DNA of 64,000 nucleotides from CBDCUW01 sp965222745 (GTDB taxonomy: Bacteria; Planctomycetota; Planctomycetia; Pirellulales; Pirellulaceae): contig CBDCUW010000004.1 in the NCBI GenBank assembly GCA_965222745.1, positions 2,480,001 through 2,544,000 on the forward strand. The letters run 5' to 3'. A model generated the notes under the pieces. It did not search any database. It saw only the letters and a program-made list of their open reading frames with translations, and was not told the DNA's origin. The translations under genes were made by a program, and so were the position numbers. Below are positions 9,512 through 17,407 of this stretch, one piece after another. The number at the start of each line of letters is the position of its first letter. The stretch's first letter is position 1.

Positions 9512-10192
9512 TCAGCGAATGTACCCGACACGCATTTTATAGAACACGGCGTTGTCGAAATCGGTGATCATGTGGGCCCGATTGACGGTGAATTTTCCGG
9601 CAAGTTTTTTCTTGATCAGCCCCGCTTTGGTGGTTTGCCCGCCGGTGAGCGTGATTTCGATCATGTCGCTGCTCTTGGGCTGTCCGCCGAAACAGCAGGT
9701 CCCCAAATCGGGCACGAGGATGAACTGGCGGAGCATTCCAGCGCCTGAAGAGGGATGGATGTAGCCCTTGAGGAAAATCGGCTGGCCATCGATTTCGATC
9801 GCCCTACCCGACGGCCCGTCCGGTGCTCCCTGAGGCGTCTGCAATTCGTAGAACCCCACCCGCGTGAAACCTTCGGGCACCTCGGTCAGATAGATGTAGG
9901 TGTGAAGCCCGATTCCGCCCACCAGCAACAACGCGTTGGCGGCCAGTCCAAAACGCGCCAGCCCGCCGCCGCCGAATTCATCCGGATAGCGGCGGATCGC
10001 TCTCAGCGCGACCAGCGCGGCGATCATGCCCACCGGCGTCAAAATCAGCAGCGGCTTGAAGATCGGAACCAAACCGGGTAGTGCCAGGGCGGCAAAGATC
10101 ACTGAAGTGATGGCGGCTCGGCTTAGCGCCCGGTAGGGAAAATCGACCGACTCCTGCGAGTAGGCCGACGAAATGGGCAGTTCGGCGGACAT
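9512..10192 (-). CDS. Membrane-anchored DUF3299 protein
   Basis: This 226-residue protein has two to three N-terminal membrane helices (around AAITSVIFAALALPGLVPIF, LLILTPVGMIAALVAL and ALLLVGGIGLHTYIYL) followed by a DUF3299 domain with LKGYIHPS, RQFILVPDLGTCCFGGQP and KKLAGKFTV. The ATG at 10192 is chosen because a purine-rich GAGAGAGA lies directly upstream; an earlier in-frame start at 10234 would run into a degenerate palindrome. The membrane part resembles DUF4190-like regions. It precedes the secreted DUF3299 gene and follows a membrane-anchored repeat protein on the same strand. Confidence 0.8.
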   Translation of the reverse strand: MSAELPISSAYSQESVDFPYRALSRAAITSVIFAALALPGLVPIFKPLLILTPVGMIAALVALRAIRRYPDEFGGGGLARFGLAANALLLVGGIGLHTYIYLTEVPEGFTRVGFYELQTPQGAPDGPSGRAIEIDGQPIFLKGYIHPSSGAGMLRQFILVPDLGTCCFGGQPKSSDMIEITLTGGQTTKAGLIKKKLAGKFTVNRAHMITDFDNAVFYKMRVGYIR

Positions 10193-10218
10193 TCTCTCTC
10201 TCAACAAACCAAAAATTC

Positions 10219-10244
10219 GCCAACTTGGGGACAAGCCGGCCTAC
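10219..10244. repeat. Degenerate family A palindrome
   Basis: GCCAACTTG...CAAGCCGGCCTAC differs from the family A consensus (GCCGACTTG...CAAGTCGGCCTAC) at two stem positions, so the stem is weakened. It lies between codirectional genes, upstream of the membrane-anchored DUF3299 gene. Confidence 0.6.
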
Positions 10245-10277
10245 CGGGGAATTTGGCCAGGGTGGGACCGATTTTTG

Positions 10278-11657
10278 TCACTCGCCCGCCGGATGCGGCC
10301 CGCCGGAAAGCAACAAGAACTGGGCGATCATGATCGTCGCCATGGCCAGGGAGAGTACGTAAGCCAGCCGCCAAGGGTTCATCGGTTGGGCCGGCGCCGC
10401 CGCCACGGCCGTCACTTTCGCGGGAGCGATCGCCGCTGTCGGCTTTCCCGGTGTGGTAAACGAATGGGGGCCGGCCACCAGAGACTGATCCGACTTTTTC
10501 GGCACCGCCGAACTGCTGCTCGTTCCGGTGTCTCGCGCGGGAACCGGAATGGTGAAGAAACTGTTTGCCCGCCGCACGCTCTCCGGATCGACCTCCTCCA
10601 GCTTCTTCAGTGCATCCTTGGCCTCCGACAAAGGACAGGCACGCAGGTAATTCACCACCGGGACTCGAACCCAGTTGTTGTCGGGATCGGCGTTGATGAA
10701 CAGGTCGGTCAACTTGTCAATCTGGCTCCAGTCGCTCCAGCGCGCCAAATCGGGAATGACCAAGTCGGCTAGATCTTTGCGATCCAAAACAAGATGAAGG
10801 GATTCCACCAGAGCGCTACGCGGGATCACTCCCCCTTCGGTGCCATGAAAACGAATCGCCATGATGGCAGCATAGGTGTCCGCGTAAGGCGATTTGCCAT
10901 TGGACAAAAAGAGTTCGTTGATCAGCGGCAAACCTTTTTCACCAGAAAGTGTCAGGTAGCAGGCAATCAGCGCGTCCAGTCCGCCGCGAGTGCTTTTCTT
11001 GGTACTGCGCAGCATCTCTTCCAAGACCGGCAAGTCTTTTTCATCCCCACATACTCCTAGCATCGTCAGATACAACCGTTTTCGATCGGTCGACGTTTCC
11101 GGATTGGTGATCCACTTGACCAGTTGATCGTGATCCATCTGGGGAGCAAGTTTTTTGATTGCGTCGTAGGGCGCGATCGCAAATTCGTCATAAGTGTCAC
11201 GGGCAAGCAGCGACTCTTCGTCTTGCAAGTAGTCGTAGTAGAAACTCAACCTTTCGACCGGATCGTCGCTCAATTCGGTGACCTTGCAGATGTAACTTTC
11301 CGCTCGGTCGCTGATCGGCAAGCACGACCACTGCAATTCGGGAGGATCGACGCCCGACAGCATGAACCGGCGACCGATGGTGACGTCTCCGTAGTAGACG
11401 GCAACAACTTCCTGGCCTTCGCGAACCAGTTTGTCTCCCTTGAGCACCTTTTCGATCTTCATCAGCACCTCGCCCGATTCCTTGTTTCGTGTCGCATCGC
11501 TCTGAATCGAGGAAGCGATCACGACGGCGTCCATCACCGACATCTCCTGACGCAGGGTTTGCGAAACGGCGTTGCAGAAGGGACAGGCGGTCGCCAGTGA
11601 GGAAGGAACGAGCAGGCTTGCCGCTAGCAAAACGGTGGCGAGACGGGTGACTGACAT
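10278..11657 (-). CDS. Secreted or membrane-anchored helical-repeat protein, unknown function
   Basis: This 459-residue protein starts with a signal sequence (MSVTRLATVLLAASLLVPSSLATA) followed directly by CPFCNAV, a CxxC motif, then a ~100-residue beta-rich segment (MKIEKVLKGDKLVREGQEV...) and ~200 residues of helical repeats of HEAT character. A Pro/Ala/Thr linker leads to a C-terminal membrane helix (LAYVLSLAMATIMIAQFLLL). It is therefore probably held at the membrane with its bulk outside the cytoplasm. The ATG at 11657 fits the signal peptide better than an in-frame TTG at 11672. I do not recognise a named family; similar architectures occur in planctomycetes. It heads a codirectional run with the two DUF3299 genes. 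Confidence 0.65.
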   Translation of the reverse strand: MSVTRLATVLLAASLLVPSSLATACPFCNAVSQTLRQEMSVMDAVVIASSIQSDATRNKESGEVLMKIEKVLKGDKLVREGQEVVAVYYGDVTIGRRFMLSGVDPPELQWSCLPISDRAESYICKVTELSDDPVERLSFYYDYLQDEESLLARDTYDEFAIAPYDAIKKLAPQMDHDQLVKWITNPETSTDRKRLYLTMLGVCGDEKDLPVLEEMLRSTKKSTRGGLDALIACYLTLSGEKGLPLINELFLSNGKSPYADTYAAIMAIRFHGTEGGVIPRSALVESLHLVLDRKDLADLVIPDLARWSDWSQIDKLTDLFINADPDNNWVRVPVVNYLRACPLSEAKDALKKLEEVDPESVRRANSFFTIPVPARDTGTSSSSAVPKKSDQSLVAGPHSFTTPGKPTAAIAPAKVTAVAAAPAQPMNPWRLAYVLSLAMATIMIAQFLLLSGGPHPAGE

Positions 11658-12111
11658 TTTGGATGCTGCCAATTGGGAGGAAACGGGCGGAGCCGAAATC
11701 GGGCACGTCGCGTACGTGCCAGCCGTACAACCCTACAAATCATTCCGGGCCCGTCCCCAATGATAGGTGGCATCTACCCTGGATGAGAAGTCGTTCTTGG
11801 CATTTGTGGGGCGAAAACACCACCTGTTGCGGGAGGATTCAAGGAGAAAGCCGACCGATTCGGGGGCGTCGGGGGCGTCCCACACAGGAACTTTTCCGAT
11901 CGAAATCGCACCCTGATCGACTCAACCGATGCTACCACTTCTGCCGATAGTGACGGTACGCCGGGTTGGTGATGTATCCCGCTCGAATCCGATTTCGCGC
12001 TTCCAACCCGGACCCAGATTTCCATTGGCTCATCACCATTGGGCTGAATTCACCATACATCTCGGCGCGGACGACCACGTTCAAACCGGGTGCTTCGAGG
12101 GGGAAGCAGTG
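11658..12111. other. 454-bp divergent intergenic region
   Basis: This region separates two divergent genes and must hold both promoters. A short inverted repeat GCACGT...ACGTGC is seen at 11703-11719. I find no palindrome of families A-C, no RNA gene and no convincing coding frame; a frame from 11929 merely extends the next gene upstream without a plausible signal peptide. Confidence 0.4.
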
Positions 12112-12435
12112 ATGATTCGTCATCTATTGATCGCCGCAGTGCTCTCATGCAGCTACGTGGCCATGGCCGAGACCGCGTCGGCCGACCAGCGTGCTTTCGG
12201 ACGCAGTTGGGGAGGGCAGACTGATTTCCGCGATTGGAATCGGTTCTATCACTACCCCTATGTTTACTATCCGCAAAATTTTTGGGGACAGGAATATTTT
12301 CGCAGCAGCGAAAGTCTCTATCACCGCTATCCGCCGGAGATGCGAATTCCGGTCTACAACAAGCAGTGGTACAACCCCTATCCCAACGGTCGCCGTTACC
12401 ACAAAGGCCACCACTTTATCTTGGACACGTTTTAG
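12112..12435 (+). CDS. Small secreted Tyr/Trp-rich protein (planctomycete 'calmodulin-binding-like' type)
   Basis: This 107-residue protein has a signal peptide (MIRHLLIAAVLSCSYVAMAETASA) and a mature part very rich in Tyr, Trp, Pro, Arg and His (for example FYHYPYVYYPQNFWGQ and a final KGHHFILDTF). The composition and the HHF...LD.F ending resemble short planctomycete proteins that have been annotated, without functional proof as far as I know, as calmodulin-binding. The ATG at 12112 has AGGGGG 8 bp upstream and gives a clean signal peptide. A strong terminator follows, so the gene is likely monocistronic. A structural role in the cell envelope is possible but not shown. Confidence 0.65.
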   Translation: MIRHLLIAAVLSCSYVAMAETASADQRAFGRSWGGQTDFRDWNRFYHYPYVYYPQNFWGQEYFRSSESLYHRYPPEMRIPVYNKQWYNPYPNGRRYHKGHHFILDTF

Positions 12436-12461
12436 GTCGCCTTTCGCAGGTTTTTAGAAGT

Positions 12462-12487
12462 GCGGTGATTCGTCACCGCTTTCTTTT
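12462..12487 (+). terminator. Rho-independent terminator
   Basis: A perfect 7-bp stem GCGGTGA / TCACCGC with a TTCG tetraloop is followed by TTTCTTTT, 26 bp after the stop of the Tyr-rich secreted protein gene. UUCG loops closed by strong stems are typical of stable terminators. Confidence 0.85.
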
Positions 12488-12644
12488 CCATGCGGGACGA
12501 CATTTTATACGTTCCCTTCCCAACTTCACCGGTCAATCACCCATGTCGTTGATCGAGGCGTAAATAAGGGAAAGCTCCGACAAGTCGGAGCACTCCAGAA
12601 GTGGTGCGTCTGAATCGCGCAACCTACCAAGGCGCTGCCGGACG

Positions 12645-14024
12645 ATGGCATCGGGAACCAAATTTCGAAACCTGGCGCGGCTGATCGACGCAGCGGACAT
12701 TCCTGTGTGGGTGATCGGACCGGCCGGCAAGATCGTTTACCTTTCTGCGGGAGTCGGTTCGTGGTTGGGTGTCGAAGTCGAATCGCTGTTGGATCGCCGT
12801 TGTGTCGCCGGCACGCCGCTGTCGGATGATCCGGCCGACGCCATCGCCGCGTCACTCTCACCACCGCCGGGATTGTCGCAGCGCGGCACCGCTTCCTTGA
12901 AAGTGCAGCCGCCGGCAACGGGTCAAAAACGAATCGATCCGATGGAGGTTCGTTTTGTTCGCATTGGCCGCGACGGCGGGCTGACGATTGCCATCGCCGG
13001 CGAGTTTGACGACCGTGACGAAGACAGCGACTTGCACGATGCCGTCGCGGTCCGCCAACGGCTTGACGCTTGGCGCAAACGCCACCGGCAACTGGCAACC
13101 ATCGCCACCGCTGGCGTTTCGGCCGCGGCGCGGCGGTTGAGATCGCGGTTGCAGGTCGCCGCTTCGACTCGATGCCACGTCGGGTTTTTTGGACCGACCG
13201 GAAGCGGTGCCGAATCGATCGCCGCTCGCATCCATCAACTTTCCGCGCCCGGCGAATCGTTGGTGACCGTGGACGGTCCGCTGATGGATGCCGAACTGCT
13301 GGATGCAACGATGATGCCGGCGATCAATCAGCTTGCCGATTCCGACCAAGGGCGGGCCACGGCGCTGGTCCGCGGGGTGGATGAAATGCCGATCGACGCT
13401 CAGCTGCGGTTGGCCGAATTGATCGCGACCTACGCTCCCCGCCTGCGACTGTTGGCGCTCTGCCGGCAGCATCCGGTCGTCCTCCGCGAACCGCCCGGCG
13501 ATTCCGCGGACGAACCAGCCGAACTGCGGTTGGAGTCGACTCCGCAACAAGGAATTCATCCGCGACTGGTGGAAGTGATCGCCACGCTATCGGTGACTTG
13601 CCAACCGCTTGCGTCGCGAGTCGAGGACATTCCGTTGTTGGCCGCGGCGATTTTGGATGCCAGGCACGCGGCGGGAGAAGGAAATGCTCACCGCATCAGC
13701 CGCGGGGCGCTCGACGCACTGGTGTTGTACCCGTGGCCGGAGAATTTCGAGGAGCTGGACGCGGCGATCCGGCATGCAATCCGCACGGCGCCCAGCGAGT
13801 CGGTGGCGGTGGAGCATCTGCCGCTGGCGATCCGTTCCTATCGAGTCGGCGAAGGTGCCGCAGCAACGGCGATCCCGCTTGATGAGGCGCTGCGGCGCTA
13901 TGAACGGAGGTTGATCTCTCAGGCGATGGAGGCCTCCGACGGCAACCGTGCCGAAGCGGCGCGACGATTGGGAATCAGCCGAACCCGGCTACTGCGTCGC
14001 CTGGACGAATCGGAGCAAGAATGA
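12645..14024 (+). CDS. Degenerate NtrC-like regulator: PAS + AAA-like + Fis-type HTH
   Basis: The protein has 459 residues. An N-terminal PAS-like domain (LIDAADIPVWVIGPAGKIVYLS) is followed by a helical linker, then a region laid out like a sigma-54 interaction domain, then a Fis-type helix-turn-helix (ISQAMEASDGNRAEAARRLGISRTRLLRRL). The AAA region is degenerate: the Walker A reads GPTGSGAES, with Ala in place of the Lys, the Walker B region reads ALVRGVDEMP, and no GAFTGA loop is visible. The protein should thus bind DNA but is unlikely to activate sigma-54 polymerase through ATP hydrolysis. It overlaps the next gene by 4 bp (ATGA). An orphan repressor or accessory regulator is a reasonable inference. 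Confidence 0.75.
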   Translation: MASGTKFRNLARLIDAADIPVWVIGPAGKIVYLSAGVGSWLGVEVESLLDRRCVAGTPLSDDPADAIAASLSPPPGLSQRGTASLKVQPPATGQKRIDPMEVRFVRIGRDGGLTIAIAGEFDDRDEDSDLHDAVAVRQRLDAWRKRHRQLATIATAGVSAAARRLRSRLQVAASTRCHVGFFGPTGSGAESIAARIHQLSAPGESLVTVDGPLMDAELLDATMMPAINQLADSDQGRATALVRGVDEMPIDAQLRLAELIATYAPRLRLLALCRQHPVVLREPPGDSADEPAELRLESTPQQGIHPRLVEVIATLSVTCQPLASRVEDIPLLAAAILDARHAAGEGNAHRISRGALDALVLYPWPENFEELDAAIRHAIRTAPSESVAVEHLPLAIRSYRVGEGAAATAIPLDEALRRYERRLISQAMEASDGNRAEAARRLGISRTRLLRRLDESEQE

Positions 14025-14431
14025 GAGACCTGTCGCCCGATCGAGCAACGGTTCGGCCCTGGATCGTATGCCAATCAAACAACCGCTGGTTACCAGCGGC
14101 GCGCCGATTCGCGCCCGAGCTGATGCCCGCACCGCTGGTTGCCGACGTCATCGCCGCCGACGGCGCGGGGGCTTATCGGATGTTTCCGGCGGATGATCGG
14201 TTGATCATTTTGTGGGAAGTGCAACGGCACAATTTCACCTCCGCCTGCGATTGGCTGGCACAGACCGCCGCCCAGCGGCCCGCAGCACTGTCCCTGGCAG
14301 CCACCACCGGATTGTCGGCCGCCGATCTGCTGGTGCTGTCGGAATTTCGCGTTGCCGCCACGCTGCGGCATCCCGAACAGCTGCCGTCGTTGTTGACGAT
14401 GGTGCGAGCCTACTTTGCCGATGGAAAGTAA
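14021..14431 (+). CDS. Hypothetical protein translationally coupled to the NtrC-like regulator
   Basis: This 136-residue soluble protein has no motif I recognise. It is Ala/Leu-rich and mostly helical in character, with a hydrophobic core segment ADDRLIILWEVQRHNFTSAC. Its start overlaps the stop of the NtrC-like regulator gene in an ATGA arrangement, so the two are very probably made together and may interact. No signal peptide or membrane helix is evident. Confidence 0.6.
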   Translation: MRDLSPDRATVRPWIVCQSNNRWLPAARRFAPELMPAPLVADVIAADGAGAYRMFPADDRLIILWEVQRHNFTSACDWLAQTAAQRPAALSLAATTGLSAADLLVLSEFRVAATLRHPEQLPSLLTMVRAYFADGK

Positions 14432-14522
14432 CCGGCAAGCTGGGTTTAGCAGTAGCGAAAGTCGCCTAGACTATCTGCTCGGCTTCTTCCCACCTGAACT
14501 CCCTTTTTCTCCGATACCAACC

Positions 14523-15617
14523 ATGACCACGCTCTCTGTCGATTCCGTTCGCAGCATCATCGGCGAGCATCCTGATCCGGAAACCGGTCGTTCGCTTGAA
14601 TCGATGGGTCAGATTCAAAGCGTGAACGTGGACGGATCGTCCATCACCGCCGCGATCGCCCTGACGTCTCATTCGGCTCCGATCGCCGCTGAGGTGACCG
14701 AAGCGATCGAGTCAAAGTTGGTTGCCGCGGCACCCGGTAGCAACGTCAGCATCACCATCGTGCCCCACAACCGACCGCCGGCGCGGATCGGCCAGATCGG
14801 TCTTCGCGCCAAAAGCGTCATTGCCGTCGGAAGCGGAAAAGGAGGTGTCGGCAAAAGTACTGTCGCCGCCTCGCTGGCACTCACCCTGCGCCGCGCAGGC
14901 GCCAAAGTGGGGTTGATGGACGCCGACGTCTACGGACCCAGCATTCCACACTTGTTGGGACTGTCGGGGCGCCCAAGCGTTTCGGAGAACAAGACGATTC
15001 AGCCGATCATGTTGACCGGTGATTCGGCCGGCGGCGACATGCCGGTGATGTCGATGGGGTTCCTGGTCGAACCCGACCAGGCGGTGATCTGGCGCGGACC
15101 GATGTTGCATGGATCGATCAACCAGTTCCTTTCAGAAACCGAGTGGGGCGAACTCGATTACTTGATCATCGACATGCCGCCAGGCACCGGCGACGTCGCG
15201 CTGACTCTTTCTCAAGCGCTACCGCTGGCCGGCAGTGTTGTCGTCTGCACGCCTCAGGAAGTCGCGCTGTTGGACGCGATGAAGGCGATCAGCATGTTTC
15301 GCAAGGTCAACATCCCGGTGTTGGGGATGGTCGAAAACATGAGCGGATTCTTGTGTCCCGATTGCGGGAAGACCTACGACATCTTTGGCCGCGGCGGCGC
15401 GCGGACCAGGGCCGAAGAGATGGACGTGCCTTACCTGGGCGGATTGCCGATCGACATCAAGCTGCGCGTCGCCGGTGACGAGGGTCGTTTGGCGGCGGTG
15501 ATCGAAGAGGATTCGGCCGCGCGGGCACCGCTCGATGCCGTGGCCGTCGCCCTGGTACGAAACCTGGCCTCCCAGGCGGCCGCCAACCCACCAAAACCGA
15601 GCTTACCCACCCTTTGA
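14523..15617 (+). CDS. mrp: Mrp/NBP35-type Fe-S cluster carrier P-loop ATPase
   Basis: This 364-residue protein has an N-terminal DUF59/MIP18-like domain (residues 1-90) and a ParA/MinD-type ATPase domain with the deviant Walker A GKGGVGKST, the MDADVYGPSIPHLLG signature, WRGPMLHGSINQF, DMPPGTGDVALTL and the C-x-x-C pair in GFLCPDCGKTYDIFG, which binds a bridging Fe-S cluster in the family. It assembles or carries Fe-S clusters in the cytosol. The ATG at 14523 is chosen; upstream frame has no family similarity. It is followed by a pair of family A palindromes and a terminator. Confidence 0.95.
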   Translation: MTTLSVDSVRSIIGEHPDPETGRSLESMGQIQSVNVDGSSITAAIALTSHSAPIAAEVTEAIESKLVAAAPGSNVSITIVPHNRPPARIGQIGLRAKSVIAVGSGKGGVGKSTVAASLALTLRRAGAKVGLMDADVYGPSIPHLLGLSGRPSVSENKTIQPIMLTGDSAGGDMPVMSMGFLVEPDQAVIWRGPMLHGSINQFLSETEWGELDYLIIDMPPGTGDVALTLSQALPLAGSVVVCTPQEVALLDAMKAISMFRKVNIPVLGMVENMSGFLCPDCGKTYDIFGRGGARTRAEEMDVPYLGGLPIDIKLRVAGDEGRLAAVIEEDSAARAPLDAVAVALVRNLASQAAANPPKPSLPTL

Positions 15618-15627
15618 GGGGGACAAT

Positions 15628-15704
15628 GTAGGCCGACTTGTCCCAAGTCGGCAAATCTGTATCGGGATCAACCAGGCTCGCCGACTTGGGACAAGTCGGC
15701 CTAC
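15628..15704. repeat. Head-to-head pair of family A palindromes
   Basis: One palindrome opens with GTAGGCCGACTTG (15628-15652) and the second closes with CAAGTCGGCCTAC (15680-15704), separated by ~27 bp. Outer edges are inverted copies, so the whole pair could also fold as one long hairpin. It lies between convergent genes (mrp and the lysine-rich protein). Confidence 0.8.
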
Positions 15705-15712
15705 CATGAAGA

Positions 15713-15748
15713 AAGCCGCCCCAGGAAAGATCCTGACGCGGCTTTTTG
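15713..15748 (+). terminator. Rho-independent terminator of mrp
   Basis: The 7-bp stem AAGCCGC / GCGGCTT encloses a second small hairpin (CAGGA-AAGA-TCCTG) and is followed by TTTTTG. It lies downstream of mrp; the A-rich left arm could also serve the convergent gene. Confidence 0.7.
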
Positions 15749-15789
15749 TTTGAACGTCAGATGGTTGGAACCATCCTTCGTGCTGTTTT

Positions 15790-16029
15790 CTAGCGACGCT
15801 TCTTAGCGGCTTTTTTCTTAGTCGTACGCTTCTTAGCGGCCTTCTTTTTGGTGCCTTTCTTCTTAGCAGCTTTCTTTTTGGTCGTACGCTTCTTAGCGGC
15901 CTTCTTCTTGGTTGCTTTCTTCTTAGCAGCCTTCTTCTTGGTCGCTCGTTTCTTCGTTACTCGCTTCTTTGCAGCCTTCTTTTTGGTTGCACGCTTGGTA
16001 ACTTTCTTTTTCGCTTTTTTCTTGGCCAC
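15790..16029 (-). CDS. Lysine-rich histone H1-like repeat protein
   Basis: This 79-residue protein is made almost entirely of Lys, Ala, Thr and Arg, in repeats of the type TKKKAAKKR. It resembles the C-terminal tail of histone H1 and bacterial H1-like proteins such as AlgP/HctB-type tails, which bind DNA without sequence specificity. The GTG at 16029 is chosen because GGAGGA lies about 6 bp upstream, one of the best Shine-Dalgarno sites in the window, giving a MAKKKAKKK start; the in-frame TTG at 16044 lies upstream of that site. Nucleoid compaction is a plausible role, important in planctomycetes with condensed nucleoids, but this is inference. Confidence 0.75.
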   Translation of the reverse strand: MAKKKAKKKVTKRATKKKAAKKRVTKKRATKKKAAKKKATKKKAAKKRTTKKKAAKKKGTKKKAAKKRTTKKKAAKKRR

Positions 16030-16396
16030 GTTCTTCCTCCGCAAGAAGGGAAACGTTGGCGAGTCCTCGTGACTTTTAAAGCAAGTGCTTTAGAAGCCAC
16101 CGGCCACGGCTCACCAACCGTCATTCGTGGTTGAATCTCCGAGCTTCGATGACTCCGTCAATGTCGACATCGGTCCTGCTCATCCTTTCAACCGTTTCAA
16201 AACTTGCGCGTAACTTTACGCGCTTCTGTGGATTCCGCAACATCTTTTTGCAAAAAAAGTGCTTGCGTGGAAAAAGTTTTTTGTTAAGCGGAGCCGCTTT
16301 TTCACTGCGATTGGTTGATTCTTGTCGCAACAGAACGTGCAAAACGTGCGCAGATCACGATGCAAACGGCACCACCGCGCTACGGTGGACACTTTC
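16030..16396. other. 367-bp AT-richer non-coding region upstream of the histone-like gene
   Basis: This stretch lies between two codirectional minus-strand genes and is visibly richer in A/T than its surroundings, with runs of A and T around 16240-16290. A short inverted repeat AAAGCA-AG-TGCTTT is at 16078-16091, ~50 bp upstream of the histone-like start, a possible operator. It probably holds the promoter of the histone-like gene. I see no coding frame or RNA gene. Confidence 0.4.
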
Positions 16397-17194
16397 TTAG
16401 TAGCGCCAGTCGCCACGTTGTTGAAGCATCTGAAAATTTGTGATCGCAAGCGACAAAAACAGGATGGCCATGAACGTTTGGCCGTTGGAAAAGCCATACG
16501 CGGCCATCAATCCGGCAGTGATCAAGCTGATCCAAAGCGATTGGTTTGTGTTGCCGCCGCCGATCAACACGAGTGACCGGGTGATGCGCCCGCCATCGAG
16601 CGGCCATACCGGAATCAGGTTCAACAGCCCCCACACAACGCTCGGCCAAATGTAGAACGTCAACATCGCCGTTAACCCGGCGCTGTCGACTCGATTGCCT
16701 TCCAACATGCCGGGGACGCGGTCGAGTCCCGCCGGCATCAGCGCAAAGGCCAGCACGTGATAGTCACCCCACTTCAACAGCGCGATCAAGACCGCCGCCG
16801 AGAGGATCTGCAGCAGCGGACCGGCTAGCGCAATCCACAATTCTTGCCCCGAGCTGAGCTGTGAATAGCTGCGCCCGCCGTCAAAGGAATGCCGGGGAAT
16901 CGCCAGCCCGCCGAAGTGGTACAAGACAATCGATGATTCGATCCCGTACTGCCGAAAAGCAAGCGAATGGCCCAGTTCGTGAATCAAAATCGAAACCAGC
17001 AGGCACAACAGCCACAACACGTAAAGCGCGCCCAATCCCGGCCCAAATTCGCCCAGAATCTGCTCCATGATCTGAACCAAACCAAAGCCGAAGACCAAAC
17101 CGCCGACCCAAAACGACCAGGAGACTCGGATCGGAAATCCGAACAGCTGAAACCGCAAGTCGTACGGCGATTCGGCAGGTTCTTGAAGCAACAT
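16397..17194 (-). CDS. Site-2 protease family (M50) intramembrane metalloprotease
   Basis: This 265-residue polytopic membrane protein has the zinc motif HELGHS in a membrane helix (SILIHELGHSLAFRQYG) and the second metal-site motif NLIPVWPLDGGR, both required for M50 proteases. Five to six hydrophobic segments are visible; there is no PDZ or CBS domain. It belongs to the short SpoIVFB-like/rhomboid-independent group that cleaves transmembrane substrates such as anti-sigma factors. No candidate substrate is adjacent. Start ATG at 17194. Confidence 0.9.
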   Translation of the reverse strand: MLLQEPAESPYDLRFQLFGFPIRVSWSFWVGGLVFGFGLVQIMEQILGEFGPGLGALYVLWLLCLLVSILIHELGHSLAFRQYGIESSIVLYHFGGLAIPRHSFDGGRSYSQLSSGQELWIALAGPLLQILSAAVLIALLKWGDYHVLAFALMPAGLDRVPGMLEGNRVDSAGLTAMLTFYIWPSVVWGLLNLIPVWPLDGGRITRSLVLIGGGNTNQSLWISLITAGLMAAYGFSNGQTFMAILFLSLAITNFQMLQQRGDWRY

Positions 17195-17382
17195 CGAGTC
17201 TTCAGTTTTTGTGCGATGGATGGAGTGTCGAAGCGGGGCAGTGGTTTTGATTCTAACGTTCTCGTCGGTTTCCTTCGTAGGGCAGGTAGTCTGGTCGTCT
17301 GGACCATATGATTCGTTTATTGCTGCTGGTTCTTGGGGAAAGAAAGAGAGGGAGAAGGGGAGTACGGGAGAAGTGAGTGATC

Positions 17383-17407
17383 GCCGACTTGGGACAAGTC
17401 GGCCTAC
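17383..17407. repeat. Family A palindrome overlapping the stop codon of the AAA+ gene
   Basis: GCCGACTTG / CAAGTCGGC followed by CTAC. On the minus strand its edge GTAGGCC supplies the TAG stop (17404-17406) of the downstream-most AAA+ gene, so the element marks the end of the AAA+ operon. Confidence 0.8.
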
